Positions 1 to 5,747 of a stretch of DNA of 5,747 nt are shown piece after piece; the first letter of the stretch is position 1, and every line of letters begins with the position of its first letter. Both the position numbers and the translations under genes were made by a program. The notes below the pieces were generated by a model. The model was not told the DNA's origin, made no database searches, and worked only from the letters and a program-made list of their open reading frames with translations. The DNA is taken from contig CALVZR010000005.1 of assembly GCA_944372565.1 (NCBI GenBank), positions 1 through 5,747 on the forward strand, written 5' to 3'. This DNA comes from an uncultured Clostridia bacterium (GTDB taxonomy: Bacteria; Bacillota; Clostridia; Christensenellales; Borkfalkiaceae).

Positions 1-1
1 C

Positions 2-2953
2 GAGGAGATCGGGGAGAATTTCATGCAGGAAATCTGCGCCTACTACGGGGAAGCGGGCATCCGCTTTTCCCCCGAACTTCCCAAGCCCTCGGCGTTCGCG
101 GAATACAGGGAAGGGGAATTTCCCGGATACAGAAACGGCGAATACCATTTGCAGAACAACGCGGTGCTGGGCAAATTTTCCATGTATTCCTCCGCGCTGC
201 AACGGGATTTCAAGGCGATCATCGAAAAGGACGAGATCAACAAACTTTTGAGCGAACTTCTGGAAAATTCCGAGGATATCGACTATTATTCGGACGATTT
301 CAGATACGGCGAGCCCAAAAAGCCCGTGGCGTTCACCGAGCGGCAGATCGATTACATCAACTCTCTGAATGCCTCGCAGGAAGACGCCGTTTTCGGCATC
401 GAAGGGCGGGACGAGCTGGTTATCCAGGGACCTCCCGGAACGGGCAAATCGCAGACCATCACCAGCCTCATCGTCGATTACGTTCTCAAAGGGCACAACG
501 TGCTTATGGTGTCGCAGAAAAAAGCGGCGCTCGACGTCATCTACTCCCGTTTGGGCGATCTCGCGAAATACGCGCTCTTCGTGAGCGACACCAAGGACAA
601 GGAATATTTTTATTCCCAGCTCTTTAACCTGCTCTATTCGGCGCAGAAATCGGATTTCGACGCGGCGGCTTACGACGCGGCGGTTTCGGTGATCGACGAA
701 AATATCCGCGAGCTCAAGGAGATCGGGGACAAACTCTATAAAAAGAGCGAGATCGGCACGGAGATGTACCGCCTGTATCAGGAAAACGCGGACAACGTGT
801 TTTTGGGAAATTATCTTTTGCAATCGGTGGGCTATGAGGACGAGATCGGGGCAAAACTCCTTTCGGTTTCCTATCCCGCGCTCAAAGCGATGCGGGAAAA
901 GTTTTCCGATATGCTCTATCTCGGCAGGCTGAAAGAATATTTCGATCTGCTGCAATCCTATCCGTGGCTCCTTAAAGTCAAGCCCGATCTCGGCAGGCTG
1001 GAAATGGCGGAGCCGCTCAAACTGTGCGCCCGCCTCATCGAGATGAAACGGGAATACGACGGGAAATTTTTCCTCGCCAAACCCTTTTACAAGGGCGATC
1101 TGAAACGGCAGATCAAGGACATCATGGATCTGTGTTTCAAAAAGCGGCACGGGGTGAAGGAGTTTTTGATTTCGCCCTCCCACCTCAAAGACGGGCTGAC
1201 TTCCTTCGACCGTTTTTCGGTGATCCGCGCGCTCTTCGACACGCTGAGCGAGGACGAAAAGCGTTACATCACGGCGGTTTACAACATTGCAAACAAAACG
1301 GGCGTTTCCATGGCGGACGCCAACCGCAACGTGTACGATTACGCCGTGCTCCGCCATATCGACGATTTCGAGGCGAAAAACAAACCCGTGCTTTCTCACA
1401 TCCAGAATTACAGCCTGATCGTGAACGCCACGGAAACGTATATCGAGCGCAAACGTCGGCTCACGCGGGAAAAGATCAAGGAAGCGCTGGCGGCGGCGTA
1501 CTCGAAAAACATCGCCTCTTCCAAGCGGTTCGGGGAGATGAAGCGGAGCGTGGAGGGAAAGCGCAAGCAGAGCGTTTCCAAATTTATCGATAAATTCGGG
1601 TTTGAACTCTTCCGCGGCGTAAAGATCTGGCTGATGACGCCCGAGGTCGTTTCCGAAAGCCTGCCGCTCGAAACGGGGCTTTTCGATCTCGTGATTTTCG
1701 ACGAGGCCTCCCAGCTCTACGTGGAAAAGGGCGTGCCCGCCATCCAGCGCGCCAAAAAGGTGGTGATCGCGGGCGATCACAAGCAGCTGCGCCCGTCCTC
1801 TTTGGGATTCGGCAGGATGGAAACGGACGACGAATTCGACGAGGACGCCGAAACCAACGCCGCCCTCGAAGAGGAAAGCCTGCTCGACCTCGCGCGGTTC
1901 AAATACGACGAAGTGCTCCTCAACTTCCATTACCGCTCGAAATACGAAGAGCTCATCGCGTTTTCCAACTACGCCTTTTATCACGGCAGGCTGATGATCT
2001 CGCCCAACACCGAACAGCCCGCCAAACCGCCCATCGAAATCGTGAAGGTGAAGAGCGGCAAGTGGACGGATAGGTGCAACAAGACCGAGGCGAAAGCCGT
2101 GGTGCTGCTCTTGAAAAACTATCTCAAAACCCGCACCGCCGAGCAGACGGTGGGCGTGATCACCTTCAACAGCGGGCAGAAAGACGCCATTATGGACGCC
2201 ATCGACGAAGAGTGCGCGAAAGACAGGGATTTTTCCGCGCGGTGCGGCAAGGAATGGAACCGCAAGCGCAACGGGGAGGACATCGGCCTCTTCGTGAAAA
2301 ACATCGAAAACGTGCAGGGCGACGAGCGCGATTGCATCATCTTTTCGCTGGCATACGCCAAAAACGAACAGGGGAAGGTGGTGCGCAATTTCGGCTGGCT
2401 CAACCAGCGGGGCGGCGAAAACCGCCTGAACGTGGCCATTTCCCGCGCGAAGGAAAAAATTTACGTCGTAACGTCCATTTCGAGTTCGGAACTGTATGTG
2501 GACGATTTGCAGAACGAAGGCCCGAAGATTTTCAAAAAATACCTCGCGTATGCCGAAGCGGTGAGCGCGGGAAGAAGGGAGGCGGCGAAAAACGTGCTGC
2601 TTTCCTTCGAATCGCCCACGGCGGAGGCCGCGGCTGCCGCCGTAGGACGGGATTTTGAAGAGGAACTCAAAGACGCCCTTTCCCGCTGCGGCTACGAAGT
2701 GGAAGAAAACGTGGGCATCGGCGGATACAGCATCGATATCGCCGTCAAGGCGCAGGGCAGATATGTTCTGGGCATCGAATGCGATTCCCGCGTGTACGCT
2801 ATGTCCGATTCCGTGCGCGACAGGGATATCCACCGCGCGGAATACCTCGAAAGCCGCGGCTGGAAACTGCACCGCGTGTGGAGCACGGACTGGTGGCATT
2901 CCCCCGAAAAGGAGATCGAGCGCATCCGCAACATCGTCGGCTCGCTCTCGTAG
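2..2953 (+). CDS. Superfamily 1 helicase with C-terminal PD-(D/E)XK/Vsr-like nuclease domain (5'-partial)
   Basis: This is an ATP-dependent DNA/RNA helicase fused to a nuclease-like domain, presumably cytoplasmic. Residues are numbered from the ATG at 23. Visible helicase motifs: Walker A GPPGTGKS (136-143, K142); a long insert with charged helical stretches; Walker B VIFDEASQ (D560, E561); motif III AGDHKQL (583-589); motif IV NFHYRS (634-639); VQGDERD (764-770); and motif VI NRLNVAISRAK (800-810, R808). An acidic stretch at 599-618 lies between motifs III and IV. The C-terminal ~100 residues (876-976) match the MTES_1575/Vsr-like endonuclease fold: ID at 904-905, GIECD at 917-921, RDRD at 932-935 and WSTDWW at 953-958. 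Codons at 2-22 (EEIGENF) are open in frame, so the gene almost certainly continues upstream. Relatives are usually much longer and carry a DUF4011-type N-terminus. The ATG at 23 has a GGGGAG 6 bases upstream, but residues 1-60 look like family interior sequence rather than a true start. Members of this architecture include reported anti-phage proteins (Hhe type); that role here is inference. The stop is TAG. Confidence 0.9.
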   Translation, partial: EEIGENFMQEICAYYGEAGIRFSPELPKPSAFAEYREGEFPGYRNGEYHLQNNAVLGKFSMYSSALQRDFKAIIEKDEINKLLSELLENSEDIDYYSDDFRYGEPKKPVAFTERQIDYINSLNASQEDAVFGIEGRDELVIQGPPGTGKSQTITSLIVDYVLKGHNVLMVSQKKAALDVIYSRLGDLAKYALFVSDTKDKEYFYSQLFNLLYSAQKSDFDAAAYDAAVSVIDENIRELKEIGDKLYKKSEIGTEMYRLYQENADNVFLGNYLLQSVGYEDEIGAKLLSVSYPALKAMREKFSDMLYLGRLKEYFDLLQSYPWLLKVKPDLGRLEMAEPLKLCARLIEMKREYDGKFFLAKPFYKGDLKRQIKDIMDLCFKKRHGVKEFLISPSHLKDGLTSFDRFSVIRALFDTLSEDEKRYITAVYNIANKTGVSMADANRNVYDYAVLRHIDDFEAKNKPVLSHIQNYSLIVNATETYIERKRRLTREKIKEALAAAYSKNIASSKRFGEMKRSVEGKRKQSVSKFIDKFGFELFRGVKIWLMTPEVVSESLPLETGLFDLVIFDEASQLYVEKGVPAIQRAKKVVIAGDHKQLRPSSLGFGRMETDDEFDEDAETNAALEEESLLDLARFKYDEVLLNFHYRSKYEELIAFSNYAFYHGRLMISPNTEQPAKPPIEIVKVKSGKWTDRCNKTEAKAVVLLLKNYLKTRTAEQTVGVITFNSGQKDAIMDAIDEECAKDRDFSARCGKEWNRKRNGEDIGLFVKNIENVQGDERDCIIFSLAYAKNEQGKVVRNFGWLNQRGGENRLNVAISRAKEKIYVVTSISSSELYVDDLQNEGPKIFKKYLAYAEAVSAGRREAAKNVLLSFESPTAEAAAAAVGRDFEEELKDALSRCGYEVEENVGIGGYSIDIAVKAQGRYVLGIECDSRVYAMSDSVRDRDIHRAEYLESRGWKLHRVWSTDWWHSPEKEIERIRNIVGSLS

Positions 2954-2975
2954 GGCAGTAAAATTTGCCCGTTTT
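2953..2975 (+). terminator. Weak hairpin at the helicase stop codon
   Basis: GGGCA (2953-2957) pairs with TGCCC (2966-2970) around an 8-base AT-rich loop, and GTTTT follows. The stem is only 5 bp, or 6 with a G-U pair, and the T run is short. It is placed directly on the stop codon of the helicase gene. It could be a weak intrinsic terminator, alone or together with the hairpin at 3026-3060. Confidence 0.3.
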
Positions 2976-3025
2976 CCGCCCGCCGCAGGTGTTTTTTGCC
3001 TGAAAACCGCCCGAAAAAGGATTTT

Positions 3026-3064
3026 CCGCCGCCGATTTTACGTTCATTTAACGGCGGCGGTTTA
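3026..3064 (+). terminator. GC-rich 9-bp stem with T-rich tail, candidate terminator of the helicase gene
   Basis: CCGCCGCCG (3026-3034) is perfectly complementary to CGGCGGCGG (3052-3060), leaving a 17-base AT-rich loop, and TTTAT follows from 3061. The stem is strong, but the loop is long and the T run short, so termination efficiency is doubtful. The loop holds the direct repeats described separately, so the element may instead be regulatory, or both. Confidence 0.4.
3037..3053 (+). promoter_or_regulatory. Imperfect direct repeat TTTACG-N5-TTAACG, candidate OmpR/PhoB-family operator
   Basis: TTTACG (3037-3042) and TTAACG (3048-3053) are spaced 11 bases start to start. Extending left gives ATTTTACG and ATTTAACG, which match at 7 of 8 positions. 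Tandem 6-mers at 11-bp periodicity are the known arrangement for dimers of OmpR/PhoB-family regulators, for example the TTAACA-N5-TTAACA style of PhoP boxes in Bacillus. The repeat lies about 70 bases before a response regulator of this family and ends 9 bases before a possible -10 box, where an activator would sit. Autoregulation is inferred. Confidence 0.35.
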
Positions 3065-3068
3065 TACT
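3063..3068 (+). promoter_or_regulatory. Candidate -10 box TATACT for the two-component operon
   Basis: TATACT differs from the sigma-A consensus TATAAT at one position and would give a leader of roughly 45 bases before the regulator start. No good TTGACA-like -35 lies 16-18 bases upstream; the direct repeat occupies that region instead, which would fit an activator-dependent promoter. The TTGACG at 3068-3073 has no matching -10 downstream. The evidence is a short motif only. Confidence 0.3.
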
Positions 3069-3108
3069 TGACGGAAAAGGAACGGAGAACCAAAGCCCGG
3101 AAGGGGAA

Positions 3109-3113
3109 AGGAG
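3109..3113 (+). promoter_or_regulatory. Ribosome binding site of the response regulator
   Basis: AGGAG ends 8 bases before the ATG at 3122. It decides the start: the same frame is open further back to a TTG at 2996, but that would run the coding region through the hairpin and repeat zone, and the receiver domain begins exactly at MATILIVEDD from 3122. Confidence 0.85.
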
Positions 3114-3121
3114 AAATTTTT

Positions 3122-3808
3122 ATGGCGACCATACTGATCGTGGAAGACGACGAAAACGCCCGCCTGCTCACGGAGGCAAATCTCAAACGGTTTTACAACA
3201 CGCTCACGGCGGCGAACGGCAGGGAAGCGCTGGATATCCTCGGCAGGGAACACGCGGACCTCATCCTTTCGGACATCATGATGCCCGAGATCGACGGTCT
3301 GGAAATGGCAAAAACGCTCCGCGCCTCGGGGAACGACATCCCCATTATCTTCATGACGGCAAAACGGAGCGCGGAGGACAAGGTGGAGGGCTTTTCCACG
3401 GGGGTGGACGATTACATGGTGAAGCCCATCGAATACGGGGAACTGCTCTGCCGCATCCGCGCGCTGCTCCGCCGCGCGCAGATCTCGGACGCGAAAGTCA
3501 TCCGCATCGGCACGCTGAGTATGGATTCGGAAACGCACGTCGTTTCCTACGACGGGGAGAACATCGAACTCACCAAAAAGGAATTCGACCTTTTGTTCCG
3601 CCTGCTTTCCTATCCCAACCGCATCTTCACCAAAAACCAGCTGCTCGACGCGGTGTGGGGGCAGACTTCCCCCAGCGGGGAGGACACCGTGAAGGTGCAC
3701 ATCAGCAAACTGCGCAACAAAACGCAGGGCATAGGGGAGTTCGAGATCGTATCGCTCAAAGGCATCGGCTATAAGGCGATCGTGAAGGAGAGCGGCGATG
3801 TCCGGTAA
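3122..3808 (+). CDS. OmpR/PhoB-family DNA-binding response regulator
   Basis: This is a 228-residue cytoplasmic transcription factor that accepts a phosphoryl group from a sensor kinase and binds DNA as a dimer; the length is typical of the family. Residues 1-120 are the receiver domain: acidic pocket E8-D9-D10, phospho-acceptor D51 in LILSDIMMPEIDG, switch threonine T79 in MTA, and conserved K101 in VKP. Residues ~128-222 are the winged-helix output domain, with the motif LTKKEFDLL, recognition helix DTVKVHISKLRNK (188-200) and wing GIGYK (214-218). All key residues are present. The start at 3122 follows an AGGAG site. The final 11 bases overlap the start of the sensor kinase, so the two are co-transcribed and probably translationally coupled. 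The direct repeat at 3037-3053 suggests it controls its own operon. The family call is secure. The target genes and signal cannot be read from the sequence, so no gene symbol is given. Confidence 0.96.
   Translation: MATILIVEDDENARLLTEANLKRFYNTLTAANGREALDILGREHADLILSDIMMPEIDGLEMAKTLRASGNDIPIIFMTAKRSAEDKVEGFSTGVDDYMVKPIEYGELLCRIRALLRRAQISDAKVIRIGTLSMDSETHVVSYDGENIELTKKEFDLLFRLLSYPNRIFTKNQLLDAVWGQTSPSGEDTVKVHISKLRNKTQGIGEFEIVSLKGIGYKAIVKESGDVR
3785..3790 (+). promoter_or_regulatory. Ribosome binding site of the sensor kinase, inside the regulator gene
   Basis: AAGGAG sits 7 bases before the ATG at 3798, within the last codons of the response regulator. It supports this start and translational coupling of the pair. 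Confidence 0.85.
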
Positions 3809-4844
3809 AAAACGCCGCGCGCGGCGGCTGAACGTAACGAACAGGCGCATCTTCCTTCTGCTCATCCTGCAAACCGTTTTGGTGGTGCTCGCGGCGATCG
3901 CGGGGTATATCATCACGGAATTTTTCTCGCGCTATTTCGGCATTTCGGACGTGGATCTTTCGCTGTTCGCCATTCTGGTGCCCACGGCGGCGCTGGTGGG
4001 CGTGATCACCTATTTCATGTCCAAGGTCGTTTACCGCTATGTTTCCGTGCTTGCGGACGGCATCGGCAAGGTCGCCGAGGGGGATTTTTCCGTGCGGCTG
4101 GACGTCAGCCGCGGCGGCCCGCTCACCCTCGCTTACGAAAACTTCAACAAGATGTGCGCCGAGCTTTCCAATGTGGAAATTCTGAAAAACGACTTTCTGA
4201 ACGACTACGCGCACGAACTGAAAACCCCCATCACCTCCATCAACGGGTTTGCGAAACTGCTTTTGGAAGAGGACGTTACCGAAGAGGAGCGCCGCGTCTA
4301 TCTGCAGCTCATCGCGGACGAATCCCTCCGCCTCGCCGCCCTTTCGGACAGCACGCTTTTGATGAGCCGCCTCGATTCGCAGGCCATCGTGAAGGATAAA
4401 AAGGAATATAACCTCGGCGAACAGCTCCGCCGCTGCGTCATTCTGCTTTCGGTTGACTGGGGCAAGAAGGATATCAGCGTGGACGGTTCGGAGATCAAAG
4501 ACGTATTTTACAGCGGCAACGAGGCGCTCATGCAGGAAGTGTGGTGCAATCTCTTGTCCAACGCCGTGAAATACACGCCCAAGGGCGGAGAGATCCGCGT
4601 GAGCGTGAGCGAGAACGCGGACAGCGCCGTGGTAACCGTTTCGGATACGGGGGAGGGCATCCCCGCCGAGGCGTTGCCGCGCATTTTTGAAAAGTATTAC
4701 AGGGCGGACAAGTCGCACGCGCAGAAGGGCGTGGGGCTGGGGCTTGCCATCGTGGATAAGATCGTGCGCCTCTGCAACGGCAAAATAGAAGTGGAAAGCG
4801 CTGTGCACGAGGGCACGGCCTTCACCGTAACCCTTCCGAAATAA
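3798..4844 (+). CDS. Membrane sensor histidine kinase with HAMP linker, partner of the upstream regulator
   Basis: This is a 348-residue inner-membrane kinase that autophosphorylates a histidine and passes the phosphate to the response regulator encoded just upstream. A basic N-terminus (KKRRARR) precedes transmembrane helix 1 (about 18-41). A short external loop of roughly 13 residues follows, then helix 2 (about 55-75). A HAMP-type linker spans about 76-128 (VAEGDFSVRL at 92-101). The HisKA domain holds the H-box YAHELKTPITS with H139, followed by the dimerisation helices to about residue 195. The HATPase_c domain has the N-box NLLSNAVKY (251-259), G1 DTGEGI (283-288), F-box IFEKYY (296-301) and G2 GVGLGLAIV (311-319). 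All catalytic boxes are intact. The start overlaps the regulator by 11 bases, with AAGGAG 7 bases upstream. With so short a loop there is no external sensor domain, so the stimulus is probably sensed in the membrane or through a partner protein (inference). The stop is TAA, followed by a strong terminator. Confidence 0.96.
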   Translation: MSGKKRRARRLNVTNRRIFLLLILQTVLVVLAAIAGYIITEFFSRYFGISDVDLSLFAILVPTAALVGVITYFMSKVVYRYVSVLADGIGKVAEGDFSVRLDVSRGGPLTLAYENFNKMCAELSNVEILKNDFLNDYAHELKTPITSINGFAKLLLEEDVTEEERRVYLQLIADESLRLAALSDSTLLMSRLDSQAIVKDKKEYNLGEQLRRCVILLSVDWGKKDISVDGSEIKDVFYSGNEALMQEVWCNLLSNAVKYTPKGGEIRVSVSENADSAVVTVSDTGEGIPAEALPRIFEKYYRADKSHAQKGVGLGLAIVDKIVRLCNGKIEVESAVHEGTAFTVTLPK

Positions 4845-4861
4845 AACGAATTTACCCGGAT

Positions 4862-4903
4862 AAAAAACGCGGGGCGCGCATTCTTGAATGCGCGCCCCGT
4901 TTT
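4862..4903. terminator. Bidirectional intrinsic terminator between convergent genes
   Basis: A perfect 13-bp GC-rich stem pairs 4870-4882 with 4887-4899 across the tetraloop CTTG. On the plus strand TTTT follows (4900-4903), ending the two-component operon 25 bases after its stop codon. On the minus strand the A6 at 4862-4867 reads as TTTTTT two bases after the stem, ending the hydrolase gene whose stop lies about 20 bases away. The T run is longer in the minus direction, so termination is probably stronger there. Confidence 0.9.
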
Positions 4904-4918
4904 GTAAAAGAGTTCGGG

Positions 4919-5710
4919 TTATTCCGCCCTGCCGAGCAGCCGGCAGGCGTTTTTATAGGCGATGAGGTCGGTTTCCTCCCCGCTTAAATGCAGTTTTTGC
5001 AGAAAGCGGAAGGTGTGTTCGGGGGTGTCCCACGGGCAGTCGCTGCCGAAGAGCACGCGCTCCGCGCCGAACTCCTTGATCACCCGCTCGGCGGTTTGCG
5101 GCTCTTATGCGCCCGCCATATACGCCGTATCGATGTAAACGGGGGTGTTTTTCAGAAATGTGAGCGCGCCCGCCGCCATCAGCAGTCCGCCGAGGTGCGC
5201 CACGACGAGTTTCATGCGGGGAAACGCGCCGATCACCCGCGCGCACCGTTCGGGCGATGCCTTCCACGGCGGGGCGAACCCGGGATCCGCGCCGCCGTGG
5301 AACACGGCGACGAGCCCCAGTTCTTCGATCTTTTCGTAGAGGGGGAACGCCCGCTCGTCGTCCGCGAAGAAGTTCTGATATTCGTGGTGGAATTTCACGC
5401 CCTTCACGCCCGCCGCGGCAAGGCGGCCGAGTTCGGCAAGGGCGTTTTCCGAAAGCGGATGTACCGAACCGAACGCGGGATGCGCCGCGTTGGTCGCGAT
5501 GGCGAAATCGTTTACTTTTTTCTCCGAATGCGGGGTTGTGACGATGTTGAGCGCCACGAAATCGTCCGCGCCCTGCGCGCGCATCAGCCGCTCGGTAAAA
5601 GACAAGGTGCCGTCCGTGAGGGGCGGCAGCCCCGCCTTTTCGGAAAGGCTTTCCATTGCGTGCGGGGCGAGTTTATCGTGAAATACGTGCGTGTGAAAAT
5701 CGATGAGCAT
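4919..5710 (-). pseudogene. Amidohydro_2-type metal-dependent hydrolase interrupted by an in-frame TAA
   Basis: This is a TIM-barrel metal-dependent hydrolase or decarboxylase-like protein of the amidohydrolase superfamily; the substrate is unknown. The full frame is 263 codons from the ATG at 5710-5708 to the TAA at 4921-4919, the usual size for small members. Conserved features: metal ligands in IDFHTH (H6, H8), GVKFHHEY (104-111), VFHGG (H138), VVAHLGG (H172), YIDTAYM (192-198) and LFGSDCPW with the catalytic aspartate D224. Codon 202 (5107-5105) is TAA. The sequence past it continues in the same frame with perfect family character (EPQTAERVIKEFGAERV, then FGSD), so there is no frameshift. 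The translated product would be 201 residues and would lack the catalytic aspartate. The ATG at 5743 in the same frame is less likely because a ribosome site fits 5710. Explanations are recent mutation, a sequencing or assembly error, or, less likely, readthrough. The gene is convergent to the kinase operon and has its own terminator; its promoter lies beyond the window. Confidence 0.85.
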
Positions 5711-5715
5711 ATTTT

Positions 5716-5722
5716 CTTCCCT
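5716..5722 (-). promoter_or_regulatory. Ribosome binding site of the interrupted hydrolase
   Basis: On the minus strand AGGGAAG ends 5 bases before the ATG at 5710. It favours this start, which places MLIDFHTH at the N-terminus as usual in the family, over the in-frame ATG at 5743 that would add the lysine-rich leader MLCLKKKREEN. In that leader the AAAAGGGAAGAA run encodes the lysines, as expected of an untranslated ribosome site read as protein. Confidence 0.75.
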
Positions 5723-5747
5723 TTTTTTCTTTAAACATAGCATTTTC

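Noticed and set aside
1024..1593. Open frames of 190-195 codons within the helicase (also 2074-2658)
   Set aside because: They lie inside the helicase gene in another frame, are rich in R, G and H, and lack motifs. They are codon-bias shadows.
3068..3073. TTGACG as a -35 box
   Set aside because: No TATAAT-like hexamer lies 16-18 bases downstream; that stretch reads CAAAGCCC. TATACT just upstream is the better promoter element.
2996..3121. N-terminal extension of the response regulator from a TTG at 2996
   Set aside because: The extension would encode the hairpin, direct repeat and ribosome site as protein. The receiver domain begins normally at 3122, right after AGGAG.
3062..3916. A 284-codon minus-strand open frame opposite the response regulator
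   Set aside because: It is a shadow of the regulator, whose receiver and winged-helix domains are complete on the plus strand. The antisense product shows no domain and has no convincing ribosome site.
3756..4808. A 350-codon minus-strand open frame opposite the sensor kinase
   Set aside because: It is antisense to a kinase with every catalytic box intact. Its translation is a compositionally skewed mix rich in H, R and A with no recognisable family, as expected from the codon bias of the GC-rich gene on the other strand.
5105..5107. Recoding of the internal stop as selenocysteine, pyrrolysine or an alternative code
   Set aside because: Those use UGA or UAG, while this codon is UAA. UAA ends other genes in the same window, so reassignment is not supported.
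4953..5267. A 104-codon minus-strand frame overlapping the stop in the hydrolase, considered as a frameshift continuation
   Set aside because: Translation past the TAA shows the hydrolase continues in its original frame. This other frame gives an arginine-rich product without family motifs, so no frameshift is involved.
4988..5734. A 248-codon plus-strand open frame opposite the interrupted hydrolase
   Set aside because: It is longer than the broken hydrolase reading and could be called by a gene finder. However, the minus strand carries IDFHTH, VFHGG, VVAHLGG and LFGSDCPW in one frame with its own ribosome site and terminator, while the plus-strand product resembles nothing known.
1..5747. 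CRISPR array, insertion sequence, tRNA or rRNA
   Set aside because: I saw no spaced repeat units, no transposase motifs with terminal inverted repeats, and no tRNA or rRNA signatures. Coding regions fill nearly all of the window.

Overview
The window holds four protein genes: three read left to right and one reads right to left at the far end. GC content looks to be roughly 55-60% by eye. Genes start behind strong AGGAG/GGGAAG Shine-Dalgarno sites and are tightly packed, and the two-component pair is of a kind common in Bacillota. The best guess is an uncultured, fairly GC-rich Clostridia-type bacterium. This taxonomic call is inference and no marker gene supports it.

Layout. (1) Positions 2-2953 (+) are the 3' part of a large superfamily 1 helicase fused to a C-terminal restriction-endonuclease-like domain. 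The frame is open to the left edge, so the N-terminus lies outside the window. (2) Positions 2954-3121 are a 168-base gap with two weak candidate hairpin terminators, an 11-bp-spaced imperfect direct repeat resembling an OmpR/PhoB-family operator, a possible -10 box and the ribosome binding site of the next gene. (3) Positions 3122-3808 (+) are an OmpR/PhoB-type response regulator, overlapped by 11 bases by (4) 3798-4844 (+), a membrane sensor histidine kinase. Together they form a two-gene operon. (5) A 13-bp GC-rich hairpin at 4870-4899 is flanked by A6 on the left and T4 on the right, so it can act as a terminator in both directions. (6) Positions 4919-5710 (-) are an Amidohydro_2-type metal-dependent hydrolase whose frame is intact except for one in-frame TAA at codon 202. 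That stop removes the conserved FGSD catalytic segment.

How the genes relate. The kinase and regulator form one signalling pair: the kinase has only a very short external loop, and the regulator may control its own promoter through the direct repeat. The helicase-nuclease appears to be a separate unit. It belongs to the DUF4011/DUF3320-type helicase group with an MTES_1575/Vsr-like nuclease end, and relatives of that architecture have been linked to phage defence. The hydrolase is convergent to the operon and has no evident functional link to it. The points most worth a second look are the single stop codon in the hydrolase, the defence-like helicase-nuclease, and the operator-like repeat sitting in the loop of a hairpin.
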